NCBI GenBank assembly: GCA_032622095.1
Contig: CP136063.1
Span: forward strand, 148,915,379 to 148,979,378
DNA length: 64,000 bases
Direction: 5' to 3'
Source of the DNA: Siphonodentalium dalli
Lineage: Eukaryota; Mollusca; Scaphopoda; Gadilida; Siphonodentaliidae
Of the stretch, positions 41,359 through 53,815 are shown one piece after another. Within the stretch, counting starts at the first letter, position 1. Each line of letters starts with the position of its first letter. A program made the position numbers and the translations under genes. Under the pieces are notes generated by a model. That model searched no databases, was not told the origin of the DNA, and saw only the letters and a list, made by a program, of their open reading frames with translations.

Positions 41359-42215
41359 CAGAGCTGTTAAGTTTCACGGATTGTCCGCTGAGACTCCCGG
41401 ATTGCCATAGCGAAAACATCTCAAATATGGATAACCACCCATTTCTCCCGCATGTCACAACGTGGCCAATTAGTAGGGCCACGCATGTCAATAGATAAAA
41501 TGAGTACACGCATCGGTCACTAAACCCTTTTTCACAGTTTTGGCATCCCTCAATATATTAATTAATTGTTCTGAGACAGTTCAAGCGTTTGTCAAAACAA
41601 ACATCCAATCATGCATCTACTTTATTTAAAATAGACCTATTAGATAATTGCCTCCAGAATCACACAGCTGTTAAATAACCACTAAGTCATTTATAAAGCA
41701 TGAGAATGGAATGTGTCAATTTCATTTGCGGGTAAAACTGTAAGACGGGTCCATTTTGTACTTCCAGTTTCACTCATGTCTGGTTGTAATCTGTGTAACT
41801 CTGGTTCTTTTTCACTTACTTTAAACGAAGTTTCCGCTTCTTAAAGTATGTTATTAAATGGTGGAATGTGTCCATTTCTTTTGGGGGTTAAACCATAAGA
41901 CGAGTCCATTTTATAGTTTATTCTGATTTTCTACTTTCCTTTTCGCGCAAATTCGGCCATATCGGGTGGAATTCTGAGTTTAAACGAAGTTTCTGCTTCT
42001 TTCTCTTTCATAAGTGGTGGCTGTGTCTCAACACAGGTGGAATTTGTGCTTTTAACCAAAATTAGGTGGTAGCGGTCGCGTTTAACAGGTGATCACCCAT
42101 TGAAGGTGATATATAGAATAAACCAGGCAGTGAAAAGGAAATGCAGTCGCAAATTGGAGGTGGTCCCTCCCACAGAAATCTCCTGGATGGACATATTCAA
42201 AACTTAACAGGTCTG
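41359..42215. mobile_element. hAT-like element of the CAGA(C/G)CTGTTAA family
   Basis: Ends CAGAGCTGTTAAG and CAGACCTGTTAAG (inverted). Flanks ATCTCTAC (41351-41358) and ATCTCTTC (42216-42223) match at 7 of 8 positions. 41707-41990 repeats 40287-40600. Confidence 0.75.
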
Positions 42216-42544
42216 ATCTCTTCCAAAGTTGAGCTTAATAACAGACTTATTTTTGCTTTTGGGATTGGGAAAAACAATAAATATTCACAAATAGATTAGC
42301 CTTCTGGAGAAAATTGGGGGAAAAAAACTGAGACAGGCAAGAAAATCTCAGCCAGAAAGGTATCGGAAATAAAAGAGATTTTTGTTTTTTGGCCTAAGCA
42401 GTACTTATATATTTACTTATTTATGACAGGTCATAACTATTGTTGAGAAGCGGGTTTTTTGGGGACAAGACTTCCTTGAGAAACAAACTATTTTATTTAT
42501 CTGGCCTAACATGTAAGATAACAGAAAACAGGTTTAATACAAAC

Positions 42545-42643
42545 CTTCATCACTCTGAAGTCCTTCCTCATATCATCATTTAAACCAGTCATATAACACA
42601 ACTCTGGGATGAGGCAAATCACCTCTGGTCGACTTTTTTCACC
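42545..42643 (-). CDS. piwi: Piwi exon, L2 linker start (LIPELCYMTGL)
   Basis: Thirty-three codons, phase 0 at both ends, with acceptor ttccag and donor aag|gttt. It contains LIPELCYMTGL and DFRVMK, the signature that follows the PAZ domain in Piwi proteins (LIPELCYLTGL...NVMKD in vertebrates). It marks the resumption of recognisable coding sequence after the missing PAZ exons. Confidence 0.95.
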
Positions 42644-43714
42644 CTGGAATAAATTATATCAAAATACAGACCTAGAAATCTTGCATGGACAATTCCATCG
42701 CTCGTGTACCACCCATGCAAATTTTAACTGGCATAAGTGATTTTTCACCCCAAGTAAATTTTATAAACCTAATTACATTCAACTCCATTACAAACAGCTA
42801 TTCAAGAAGTAAAAGACAAAGCCACAGCACCAGTCCATTGATCATGCATGAAAGAGAATCTCGCCGAGAGTGACAAAATGAGTAATAATGTTCACTCAAG
42901 CTATCTGTTCACTCAAGCTATCTGCTATGATGTAGCAAATGATGTCAACTGTAACAAGTCTGTGTGTCGTACGTGCCTAATTCCTGAATAAAGCTGAAAT
43001 AATTAACGTTTGATGTTGCCATTCGATGCTGTGGGTCAGAGATAAAGTTGGTCATTCACAAAAAAATAGTTGCCCATGATCAGCATGGACTTGACCGGCT
43101 TAAAATCATGATATTTTATATATGGCCGGCAAGTATTTTTTTTGGTTTCAGACCGACATTTTCTGATGGACTTTTTCACTCTCAAATGTGTTGTGAACTT
43201 TCATTAGTTGGAATATTTAATGAAGTTATAGATACTATCAAGTTATATTATACAAGTCCAATTTTGTTGACCCACTAGTTACAGTAAATCCAGATCAATG
43301 TACCGACGTGGGTAATTTCAGAACCAACCAAAATGTTTCATCTTGCATTTCCACTTATAACTCATATAATTATCAATTAAAAAAAATGTACAATTATTCC
43401 CAAAAATTTCTCCAATATAACACTACTTGGCCAATTGAAATGACCCGGAAATTAGGTTGCTGGATAAGCATATATCAACAATAAAACTGGAAAGTGTACA
43501 TGCAGATCACAAAACGTAAAATCTGTTCTGGTAGTGTGATGTAGTTCACTCAAGGCTCCAGTACAAAAATAATCGCAGACATTACCTCAAGAGATACACA
43601 AACATAGTCTGTCAACTTCAACACTATTTAAAGTAGTTAGTAACAAGAATTCATTTAAAAACTATTAATAATGTTGTGCATCATCATAGACATCGAATAG
43701 GGTGTCAACTCAAG

Positions 43715-45151
43715 CAGGGTTTCCGTTAGTACGGCTCAGCGTCCGTAGGACGGCCTCATTCCCCTCGCATATTATCTGTTTGGTTCATACATATACCAAA
43801 TGTCAGTCGCAATGTCGTAAACAAATCCGGTTACAACGGGAGTTCGGGTGTTAAATAGAATACTGGTGAAAAAGCGGGTCAAATAGCGACGTTAGATACA
43901 GCGTAATGCATGTCGCGGTAACATCAAAAAATGTCGGACTGCTGAATATGCATATTTTTGTGTACGGGATGAAACTACTCATGCTCGAAAATCCCGTGAT
44001 ATCGTAGGATTACATAATTTGATCAAAGAACGCCGAATTTCTTAGTCGGGACATTTTTATGCACAGGATTTTCATGAATGAAACTGCTCCTCTCCGAGAT
44101 CCCGTGCTATCGTACGGTGGTACATAATAAATGGGTCCCCCTGCAGAGTCCATGAGGTATAGAACGGAGTTTTAGCCAACGTGTTATAAAATATAATTTG
44201 GCGGGAGATGTGAACACGTGCGTCGTTGATTGTGCTTGGGGACAACGCAACTATTATTTACCGTCCTTTGACATTATCTCCATATTGGGGAGGGGGTATG
44301 TGTTTGTCTTTATCACCCATGTATGTAATATGGTTCAAATGAATGGTGTTGTTAACTTGTCACTATGAATTCCCACTATAAAGACTGATTTCGGGACAGG
44401 TTCCGTTTTACTGTGAAATAAATCACGTTGGGATTTTGTTGACTATGCGCATAATAAGCAATTGCGGTCGTCAGTTTATGGACTAATATATAGAGATTAG
44501 TGAACAAGCTACGCGTTCCGAGTGAAAGATGTCCCTACCCACAGGTATTAGGCACAATTTTGTTTTTAAATTTAATAAAAATCTCTTTTTATTCATTTTT
44601 TTTGGTGCCAAATACCAGTGTCGCTACCATTCGTATTTTGCCGCTATAAATAGCTCCTGCAGTATGACGTCACAGCGCACAAATAGTTTTACGATTGACA
44701 GCGTATATCATGTCAGTTTCATTTTCACAGAAGCTGCTTGCAATTCTAGGAAATACTTTATTCAATTCTCCTTGCTATCTATTATTGGTCAATGCATAGA
44801 TGTTGTGTAGTGTTTAGATTCATCGGAATCTTATTGTATAAATTTGTAAACAATAACTAGTAGCTTGTTCATTTATATATAATCTTCAATCAGACGGCAG
44901 TCTTATGTGCGTAATTAGTTGATTGATTATCTGGATACCATCAACAGAATTAATGCACCCATGGAAATGATTGACTTGCGTAATATATACGTAGCTTTGG
45001 TTGCTTTGTGAGACTCTTATGTGCAAGGAAATTGCTACTTTTCAGTGTCAAATAACAAAATTTTCGCCCGACGGGACGAACCATGGTCGTCCCGTCGCGT
45101 TATGTGTTTCCCCAATACGGACTCATTAATTTTCCCCTCGCGGAAACCCTG
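43715..45151. mobile_element. hAT-like element, 1.44 kb
   Basis: Inverted termini CAGGGTTTCCG. Flanked by ACTCAAG (43708-43714, 45152-45158). Internal palindrome GACGGGACGA / TCGTCCCGTC near 45070-45100. No transposase. Confidence 0.85.
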
Positions 45152-45778
45152 ACTCAAGACACCCGCTGACAATACAATAAAATTAATAAATTATGCATAA
45201 AGTATGCATATAATGTAACATTTTATTTTACACATTTGCCTAAAAATTGTATGAGAATATCTTGATGATGAGCATTCTATTCATTCTGTCATCCGTAAAA
45301 TATTTTATCCCCGTCAAGTCATAGTTCCGTCGTACTCAGTAGATAGTGAAAGTTAGCAGATTTTGGTCGACTAACATGTTTTATTCCATAGCAATGTCCA
45401 CTTCCATTGGTATACACACTTGGCATATTGATAAAGTTCCTGTTATCATTACTTCAAGCTAAAAAAAATCCCCCAAAAACAGGAAATTTTAATACAGTCC
45501 TCCTTAAAATTTGGGTTGAACATGTTTAATTCCAGAGTGATGTCCATTTCCATTGGTATTCACACTTGTCATTGATAAAGTTCTTGTTATTACTTCAAGC
45601 TAAACAAAAACAGGAAATTCTAATACAGTTTGGGTCATGTAGTTAAATGTAGTTAAATATATTTTGTGGAAATTAAAGTTAAACTTGGAACATTGACAAT
45701 GAATTGTTTTGTCTATACAACTGGATTTATTCCAAATAAAGACATACAGGGCAATTTTTAGCACGCCCAGATTTTTTT

Positions 45779-46050
45779 AACAAGAGCACGCCGTCGGGGC
45801 GTGGCATAATACGCCTGTTTCTGGAGTAGAGTGGGACAAGGTTTAATTCATTTGTTTGAAACCTTTGACTTAAGACGAAATATAAACAAAAATAAAACAC
45901 ATAATCTGGAAACCGCATATCAGGTAAAATCTAAGTCGAAAAAGTGGCATAACTCATATTCGAACTTGATCTGTATTTTGGGGTGGTAAACTAACATACC
46001 AAATTTGGTTCAGTTCACTTGGTTCAATCTGAAGCATAGATGAAAGTAGC
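45779..46050 (+). repeat. AACAAGAG-type repeat with 5' hairpin
   Basis: AACAAGAG (45779-45786) followed by stem CACGCC (45787-45792) / GGCGTG (45798-45803), then a degraded array B unit. Confidence 0.75.
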
Positions 46051-46810
46051 CAGACATTAAAAATCAGGAAAATGATTATTATCCTAGCACGATATACTGA
46101 AGGCATATCACGAGGGCCAAAGGCCCGAGAGGGGGGTTGGTATGGGAGGGGGTATCCCCTTAATAAGTGGGGGTACGCTGGACCTCCCCGGGGAATATTT
46201 TGAAAATCTAATGCTCTGAGAATGATTCTGATGCATTCTGAAGCCTTATAGTATGATTTTCAAGTTGCCTAATTTTGAAATGATAGTTGAAAATTTTGAC
46301 CCTCAGACTAAGAGCAAATTTAGTGCATGTTGATGACACATATAAAACTGTTTATCAATAGTTCTTTGGTACAACCTATATTGTATGTTTTGAACAAATT
46401 GAAGAAAAAAAATTAGCAATGTACTGGTACATGTAATTGCCTTCCTGTCAAATATTTTTGGTCAATATCAGTGAAAAACAGACAAAATTACAAGCATGCC
46501 AACAAGGGTGCTTTTTATAATAGGGATGTTTGTTGAAAGACACATCAGGCTGTTTCATGATGCTGAAATTTAATTTGATTACAATAATTATATTTCCTAT
46601 TGCTATGTTTCACCTACATGTAATTTAAGAAAAAAACACATTAAAAACAACATACCATTTATATTACTCTATATATCAGCTTCACATGTTGATATCTTTC
46701 TTCAAAATGTCACTATCAAAATTGTTCAATGACACAGGAAATTGCAAAGACATGCAATTTCAAGTTCAAATTATTTACATCCAACATCTACTCTCTAAAC
46801 ATCTAGTCAC
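46051..46810. other. Piwi intron, no gene recognised
   Basis: AT-rich; nothing matching PAZ was seen on the minus strand. Confidence 0.45.
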
Positions 46811-48243
46811 TCAGCAAGCTGATTGGTTCTCATTTATTTTGTCTTTGATGTTTTCTGCAACCTTATGAATGCCAACTTTCTTATGAGAGGTACCGGTATT
46901 TCTATCAGATGTGTCCAACTTTAGTTTTTTGGCATTTTCCTCAACTCTATTGCTATTGTCATCCAGCTTCCTTTTATATCGCACGTAGGCAGAATCTAGG
47001 TGGTAGGTATACAATGGCTTCATCTACAGGATCTCTCTTTACATCTTCTCTGTAGAAGAGTTCTAATGATGTTGTGTTTTTCGATGCCAGTTCATACTTT
47101 ACACTCTGTATAGCACTGTATGTATCAATACTCATTCGGTTTGATCTTGCACTGATAAGGTCATTTATAACACTGAAAGACTGCTCCACGTGAGGTCCCG
47201 AGAATACGCTCAAACATGCCTTGACAACTTTCATCATACATGGATATTTCTTTGTTTTAAACACCCGGCCCCACCATTTGTCAAGAGGAACTGCTTTATC
47301 ACCTTCTTCCAGGGCAGGCAAATCACTGTCGAGGCGGATATTCGAGCATTCCAACAGATAGCTGTCAACATCAGTTGAAGATAATATACCAGGGAAGAAT
47401 TCTCTCAACCGCTTCATTGCTGGCAGACAAGCATCATGTCCCACGACTTTAGGGTCTATGGCACTCAAACTGATGAGTAGTGAATTATCGAGAGGGAATT
47501 TGCCTTGCATATATACTTTGCTGCAGCTAAGTATGCTTTTTGAACTGTGACGATAAATTCACTGACATGTTGATCATTTTCTGCTGACTTAAGCCGAGAA
47601 TCACATTTTGCTCCAATGAACATAGATTTGATATTGAGGTGATTGACTGTTGTTTCTATGTCCAATTTCTTTGGTCCTAATCCTCTCAGAACATCTGCTT
47701 TGATGAAGCATCCAAGGAAGGAATGGAGCAGTGAGATTATCTCACCATGGAGGCGATGGATCATAGGTTCTTTCTGCTCAAAGATGAGGACAAATGACTT
47801 AAAAAGTGGCAATACTGAGCAGTTCATGTCCATATGTAGTACAGCTTTCTCATACTGGAAGAACAGCTTTTCAACGATTCTCCCCTTCCTCTGTTGTGAA
47901 GCTTTTGTTAGTTTCTTCTTTCAAAGAGCATTGATAATCTCATAAATTCGGCTCCTCACTTGTTTTGATACATTTGCTTTTGATAAGCATTCAACAAATA
48001 CAGGTAGGTAAGCAGCTTTCAAATTCTTGGCATCCATGCGAAGTATAACACCCGGAAAGCAGGGAGCAGTCCAAGATTACGTTCTGTCACATCATACACA
48101 GACAGCCAACGATGTTCCACTCTTTTCAAAGGCATGTTATAGTGGATTCCAAGGAGGAGGCAGATTTCCTGTAGATAATTCCTCAATTCGGGACTTGTCT
48201 GCATGTCGGTATGGATGTTGTCATCAAGCTTTTCTACATACAT
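46811..48243 (-). pseudogene. broken hAT-superfamily transposase-like gene
   Basis: Reading the minus strand, successive pieces in shifting frames form one hAT-like protein. The first holds EHRWLSVYDVTERNL, like the RWLS block found in many hAT-derived proteins. A middle piece (47465-47833) follows. The last (46974-47510) has KWWGRVF, then GPHVEQSFSVINDLISARSNR, which resembles the C-terminal hAT dimerisation domain. A lysine-rich tail ends near 46811. At least three frameshifts (near 48030, 47510 and 47010) and an in-frame TGA near 47920 break it, so it is not translatable as it stands. No terminal inverted repeats were found around it. It sits in the large Piwi intron, in the same orientation as the host gene. 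The exact hAT subfamily is not clear. Confidence 0.75.
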
Positions 48244-49117
48244 GTCAAAGTGGGCACAGAATTTCTGAACAGAATTATGGATGTGGTGGCACAGGTTTCA
48301 ATGTTAGAGAGTTCAGTCATAGTAATGTTGTTTATTGAATTATATTTCATGGAAAAGAGTGTACATTTCTGATCATTTCGGTACCAAAAGTTTGACAAAA
48401 AGAGAAGTATTACTTGGTGCGTGATCAATAATGTGTCAAAAAATTGCCGCATTATGGTGAAAATCATGCCAATGGGCAATGTACATTTGTATGGGTTTCA
48501 AGGTGGTTTGACCTGGATAATGGCACCACTTTTTGGAGGCTATTTCCCTTTAAAATTCAGTTTATTAATTGTAATTTGGATATTTTTTAAGGTAGAGCAA
48601 CGAAACTTAACATAGTTGATGTTCATTGTATATGCTTGATATTACGTACGAAAACTTGAATATCTAATGAGTTATGCATACTAATTAGGTTAATTAGCAT
48701 ACAATGATGCTCATTATTATGCAAATTAGTAATTTCTTTGGTTTTACCGCAGATGGAGCATAGTTAATCTCACAATATAGGCATGATTATTTTGTTTAAA
48801 TTGTGGAAATAATTTTCACCCGAATGATGAGACATTGCTACCATAATATTTTAGTTAACTGTTATTGAATATTAATTAGCAAATTATTGAATTAATTAGT
48901 AGCTAATTAGCATAATATTTAGTCTGTCTGTCGAATATTCTAAAGTTTTGGAAGGAAATAACCCTGTAACCCCTGTCATGTGAGGTATCAAATTAAAGGT
49001 ATATGAAGATAGAATTCAGAAAGGGGCATGTAAACTATCAGATAATAATGTCATGAATGTTATCAATGCTACAAATGCCTCCAGAGCCATGTATCCATTA
49101 AACTTCAAGTCTCCATT

Positions 49118-49265
49118 AACAAGAGCTGGGCTATCGCCCGGTACATACCCCATGTAACATACGCATTATACCACATAGTGTGGCTTGTGTGGGCATACAT
49201 AAAAACCCATTGCTGTGATACTCGGGCAGATGGATGAAAAAACTACATTTTCAGATAAACAAAGA
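49118..49265 (+). repeat. AACAAGAG-type repeat with 5' hairpin
   Basis: AACAAGAG (49118-49125) followed by CTGGGC-TATC-GCCCGG (49126-49141). Confidence 0.75.
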
Positions 49266-49283
49266 TGAATAACTCCAGAATGA

Positions 49284-49990
49284 ACTAGAGGTGTGACTGT
49301 CCCAATGGACTAAGGATACCCCCCCCCCCCCCCCCCCCCCCCCCGTGTTTTAAAAACACTAAGATGTTTCACATGTCAGTAAACATTTAGTTAAATAATA
49401 AAATAACAGTTCCCATTGTAGGTGCACAACCCTAACCCTAACCTTAAACCTATTGACCGAAAAATGTAGGAATAAAAGTTCTAAGTAAAAAAAGGGGGAT
49501 AACTCCACCAAAAAATGTCGGACGGACGTCATAATCGCAGGTTCACAGGTTCCCTTGGTACTAAATATCTGTGCCAAGTTTTAAAAATATTGCCTTAAAA
49601 ATGTAGGAATGAAAGCTCGGACAAAATTATACATGTTGCCAAAATTTTCTAAGTCAACTCCACCAAAAAAAAGTCTGACAGACGTCATAATCGCAGGTGC
49701 ACAGGTTCCCATAGTGGTTGATGTATGTGCCAAGTTTCACGGAAATTGATAAAAAAAACAACTGAGAAAAACTCCGGACAAATTTGTGTCCACGGACAGA
49801 CGACGGACGGACGGACAAGCTGNNNNNNNNNNNNNNNNNNNNNNNNNNNNNNNNNNNNNNNNNNNNNNNNNNNNNNNNNNNNNNNNNNNNNNNNNNNNNN
49901 NNNNNNNNNNNNNNNNNNNNNNCCAATCTCGGATGCACGGACGCACGGACGAGGGTCATTTCTATAGTCCTCCGACGGAAACGTTGGGGG
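49284..49990 (+). repeat. array G copy with assembly gap
   Basis: Same start as 29252. Contains a 26-C run (49319-49344), a short telomere-like (CCCTAA) stretch near 49429-49446, two 'ctccacca' units, and the gap. Confidence 0.8.
49823..49922. other. assembly gap, 100 N
   Basis: Exactly 100 N, a usual placeholder for a gap of unknown size, between two 'cggacgg' tracts. Confidence 0.98.
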
Positions 49991-50399
49991 ACAACAAACA
50001 GACGGACTGATGGACAGACCAAGGGTTTGACCAAAAACATATGTCCCGTTTTTAACATGGATGTATTCAAAGAACAATTAGGCCACATTAACTTAATTAT
50101 ATGTTTCTCAGGAACCGCCGCCGCCACCTTAAAAAATCCGCCACTGGGAGCTTTTTATTCGACAACGTAAATAACCAGACTCCCAAGTCTTGGGTTAGAA
50201 TTTCACAACCGACATCTCAAACTTTCTCAATTTTTGGAAATTTCCAATCTCACAAGCACCTTTTTATAAAACCATTTAGACATGTTTGAAGCCCATTTAT
50301 CCATGGACCCAAAACACCATACATGTATGTCAGATTAATCAGTTAGGTAGTTCCAAGGAAGATGTTTTAATGAATTTGGTATTTCAATGATTTTTTAAA

Positions 50400-51300
50400 C
50401 ACAAAATTGTTAACTCCCCATAGCCCCCCGTCATTTCTTAACAGGTTGACCTGATGTTAACAAATCTGAATATCAGTCACTAAAGGATCATCCATACTAT
50501 ATGTAAGCTAAATAGTCCAACCTCTCTTGAGAAGACAATTTAAGAATGACTATAGAGACATACAGTTATGTCCCTGGTCCCACCCTATTTAACCTAGTGA
50601 CCACATCTGAATAAATTTCAATACCAGACACCAAAGAACCCTTCATACTAAATATCAGCAAAATAGACCTGTTAACATTTGTGGCGATTTCGGTCGAACA
50701 GTTTAACCCGAAGTAGGAAAATGTGGACTGTTACTGGTTGAAAAATCAAATCTACAGCCTCATTGCCTCCACCCAGGCAGCTTAGAAATCAATATTATTA
50801 TACCAGTATCAAACAGCATACATACAGGTAGGGTGGGTGGTTGAGAGTTAAATCTCTTATCTCTGCCCTTATTTGAACAAATGTGAATCCCCATCTATGA
50901 GATCTATTCATCTAGAAATTTCAAACGGTAAATTTTAAGAGTTGAAGAAAACTGATTTTCCTCAAAAGTTTCCTAAAAATGACCTCACGTGTACAAATCT
51001 GAACCCCACTCACCAAAGGACCCTCCATACCAAAAGCTAAATAGGCCTGATGGTTTCTGAAGAATTACTATGGAGGGAAAGAGTTATGGCCCTGGCTTCT
51101 CACCTATATGAACTGATGAACTCATTTGAACAAATCTGAATGTGAGTCAAAATATATAAACCATTTCGGTCTTTAATATGTATGTGGAGAAGAACAAAAT
51201 TGATGGACGGATGGAAACATCCCAACAGAGGGATGGACGGGAGGACATACTGACAGACAAATTCAATCCAATATACCCCCCCCCCCCCCCAGTTTTCTTT
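50400..51300 (+). repeat. array K units (about 150 bp)
   Basis: 'tttgaacaaatctgaa', 'aaggaccctccataccaa' and 'ggcctgatggtt' blocks. Ends near a 15-C run (51276-51290) within 'atacccc...gggtat'. Confidence 0.75.
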
Positions 51301-51379
51301 GCAAATCAGGGTATAATGAGTACAACTGGATAGGTGGTGGTTAAGAATATAATAGTGGAACAGCCAAGCCTGAATATAG

Positions 51380-51787
51380 TGTCTGACTTTTGCAGAATGA
51401 GGTCACTAAAGGGTGAATTTAGTGCTGCAATCCTGTAAGGTGGGCTAGCATCACCAAATTCACCCTCTGTGGACCTCATTATGCTTAGGCCTCAACTGCC
51501 ATGGGAGACATAGGAACAGATTGAAGTTGTCCAGTTAATTGGTGATGTGCACCCATTGGGCACTTCAATTATCAATTTTATCTTCTGACAGCAAATTAGG
51601 GAATATAGAAACTGAACAGAAGGGAAAAAGTAAGTAGAAATGTCAATTTAAGACCTGTATACTTCCCTGAAGATGAGGCCTAAGCAGAATGAGGTCCCTG
51701 GAGAGTGTATTTGGTGATGCTAGCCTACTGTGCAGAGTAGCATCACTAAATTCACCCTCTGGGGACCTCATTCTGCAAATGTCAGAC
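51380..51787. mobile_element. foldback MITE, family M1, second copy
   Basis: Inverted arms about 51381-51494 and 51673-51786, with GTCTGAC at both ends and a spacer of about 178 bp. Arms match 2125-2380. Confidence 0.8.
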
Positions 51788-52000
51788 ATACAGCATTTTG
51801 TTTTGATATGATATGTTAATGATACACACAGAGCATGACTGTTTACACCTAGCTGTCAGCCAGCTAGATAACATCTGAATTGATGACTGTTATTAACTCT
51901 TTCTGTCTGGGGCTAATACCATACTTTATGGATGTTACAAGGTGTCAGTTTTTCTAATTAATTTTTTCTTGACTGCAGTGGGTGCAGGGCGGCGCAGATT

Positions 52001-52023
52001 GGGGGGGGGGGGGGGGGGGGGGG
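52001..52023 (+). repeat. poly-G run
   Basis: 23 consecutive G followed by G-rich sequence. Confidence 0.9.
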
Positions 52024-52199
52024 TGGTAGTGGGGACAGGGGTGTAGAGGGAAAGGGGTGGAATGGGGTGTTTTGTGTCTAAAAAAATACAAAAAATCAGC
52101 AGGTAAAATGAAAAAAATATTTTTGTATTGGTTCATTTTGAATTGTGATTTGTTTTTTGAATTGAGCAAGGATTTAAATTTAACAATATTTTTTTTAAG

Positions 52200-52734
52200 T
52201 TATGTTCCTGACACGGCCCCTATTTGACACACTGACCCCATTTGAACAAATCTGAACCCCAGTCACACAAGGACCCACCATACAAAATATTAGCTAAATC
52301 GGCCTGATGATTCTGGAGAAGAAGTCATTCTAATAATTACTAGGGAGAATAGAGTTATGTCCCTGATTCTGCCCCTATTTGACCCAGTGACCCCATTTGA
52401 ACAAATCTGACCCCCAGTCACTCAAGGACCTTCCATACCAAATATAAGCTAAATAGGCCTGATTGTTCTTGAAAAGAAGTTGTTTTAATAATTACTATGG
52501 CGGGAAAGAGTTATGGCCCTAGCTTCGCAACTATTTGACTCAGTGACCTTATTTTAACAAATCTGAGTCTGAGTCAAGCAGGGAACATCCACACCAAATA
52601 TGAACTCATTTGGCCTTATGATACTGGAGAAGAAGATGATTGTTGACGGACGGACGTACGGTCAGACGGACGGACGACGGACGAGGAGTGATGACTATAG
52701 CTCCACCGGAGACTTCGTCTCAGGTGAGCTAAAA
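52200..52734 (+). repeat. array K copy with terminal hairpin
   Basis: Three units. Ends AGCTCCACCGGAGAC-TTC-GTCTCAGGTGAGCT (52699-52730; split here by loop), then AAAAA. Confidence 0.85.
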
Positions 52735-52887
52735 AGTATATAAAGTGCCCGACGCCTGCTATAAATGTGCACCGCGTGTTCCGTTTATATCATGTGTGTA
52801 ACTGCAGTAAGCCAGTCATTGGGTAAGAGGGATAACTCTACTTCCAACTACTCCGAACGCATATCGAACGCACCACCTCAAAACATG

Positions 52888-53201
52888 GGTTAGCGATTAT
52901 CGCAATACTATAGGGGAACACCGTGTGCGTAACGTAACCATCACAAGTATAACATACTCTGATAACAACTTATTGCCAAATTCATGCTTCAAACATTTTA
53001 AACATGTCATCTTCGGCTTCTTTTATTTTATTTTTTTGAAAATGAATAATAAATGGGGTGATAAATATGTATATAACGACAAATAGAATAAAATTAGCCA
53101 TTTTCCCGTGAAACTTAGGACAGGCAAGCTAGGTACAAAAATTGGTGAAATATGAGTACGAACGTCAGTGTTCTCCTACCGTATTGCGATAATTGCCAAC
53201 C
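52888..53201. mobile_element. possible MITE with imperfect inverted ends
   Basis: GGTTAGCGATTATCGCAATA at the left and GGTTGGCAATTATCGCAATA inverted at the right. Match continues with a few mismatches for about 33 bp. Confidence 0.6.
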
Positions 53202-53710
53202 AAAATCTTTGGGCTGCTAAATATTTGCGTGATTGAAAATGGACATGTATTGATTCCATGGAGGATAATCAACATAGACACTTCCGACACAACACAATTT
53301 TATGAAGGATAATTCTGTTCATTGTGAATGTGATGAGAGTTCCGTAATTTGGCGTAAATGTCAGTGTTTCCAAATGAAAGAGGGATGAGTTCGACCGTGT
53401 ATCGATGGAGCTGAATGCGGCTGAAGTTGCAGACATATTTGGCCGCTTCTTCCAAATAAATATACGAAAAACCAATAGCACAATAGTACAGATGGATTAC
53501 CTGCACCTTCCATTCGCTTTTATTTTTACATTAAAATTTCAATCAAAACCAAAACAGCCAGTCATATTTTAATTTACCCCCAAAATTCAAGGGTTTTCAA
53601 TCTGCAATCTTTTGTAAACTACAAGTTCTTCTCGTTCCTACAGGAAGCTCAATATGATGTCGAATATATCTCCATGCTGTATATTAAAAACTAGTTTTAA
53701 ATTCTACTAC

Positions 53711-53815
53711 ATGTATGGCAAATTGATATTAATAACATTGACTGAACTGAATATTTTAAATATCACTTAAATAATTCAGTTCAGTCAATGTTATTAATAT
53801 CAATTTGCCATACAT
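53711..53815. repeat. perfect inverted repeat, 42 bp arms
   Basis: Arms 53711-53752 and 53774-53815 are exact complements with a 21-base AT-rich spacer. They include 'attgatattaataacattg'. Confidence 0.9.

Noticed and set aside
49429-49446. Telomere-like CCCTAA repeats
   Set aside because: Only two to three units inside an interspersed repeat; too short to mean a telomere fusion.
49784-49822. 'gacggacggacgg' tract as a promoter or origin element
   Set aside because: It is the usual end segment of the interspersed repeats here.
49654-50170. ORFs of 128-157 codons across the N gap
   Set aside because: They exist only because the gap is translated as X.
53269-53506. ORF that could be a missing PAZ exon or another gene
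   Set aside because: The translation shows no PAZ or Piwi motif in any frame.
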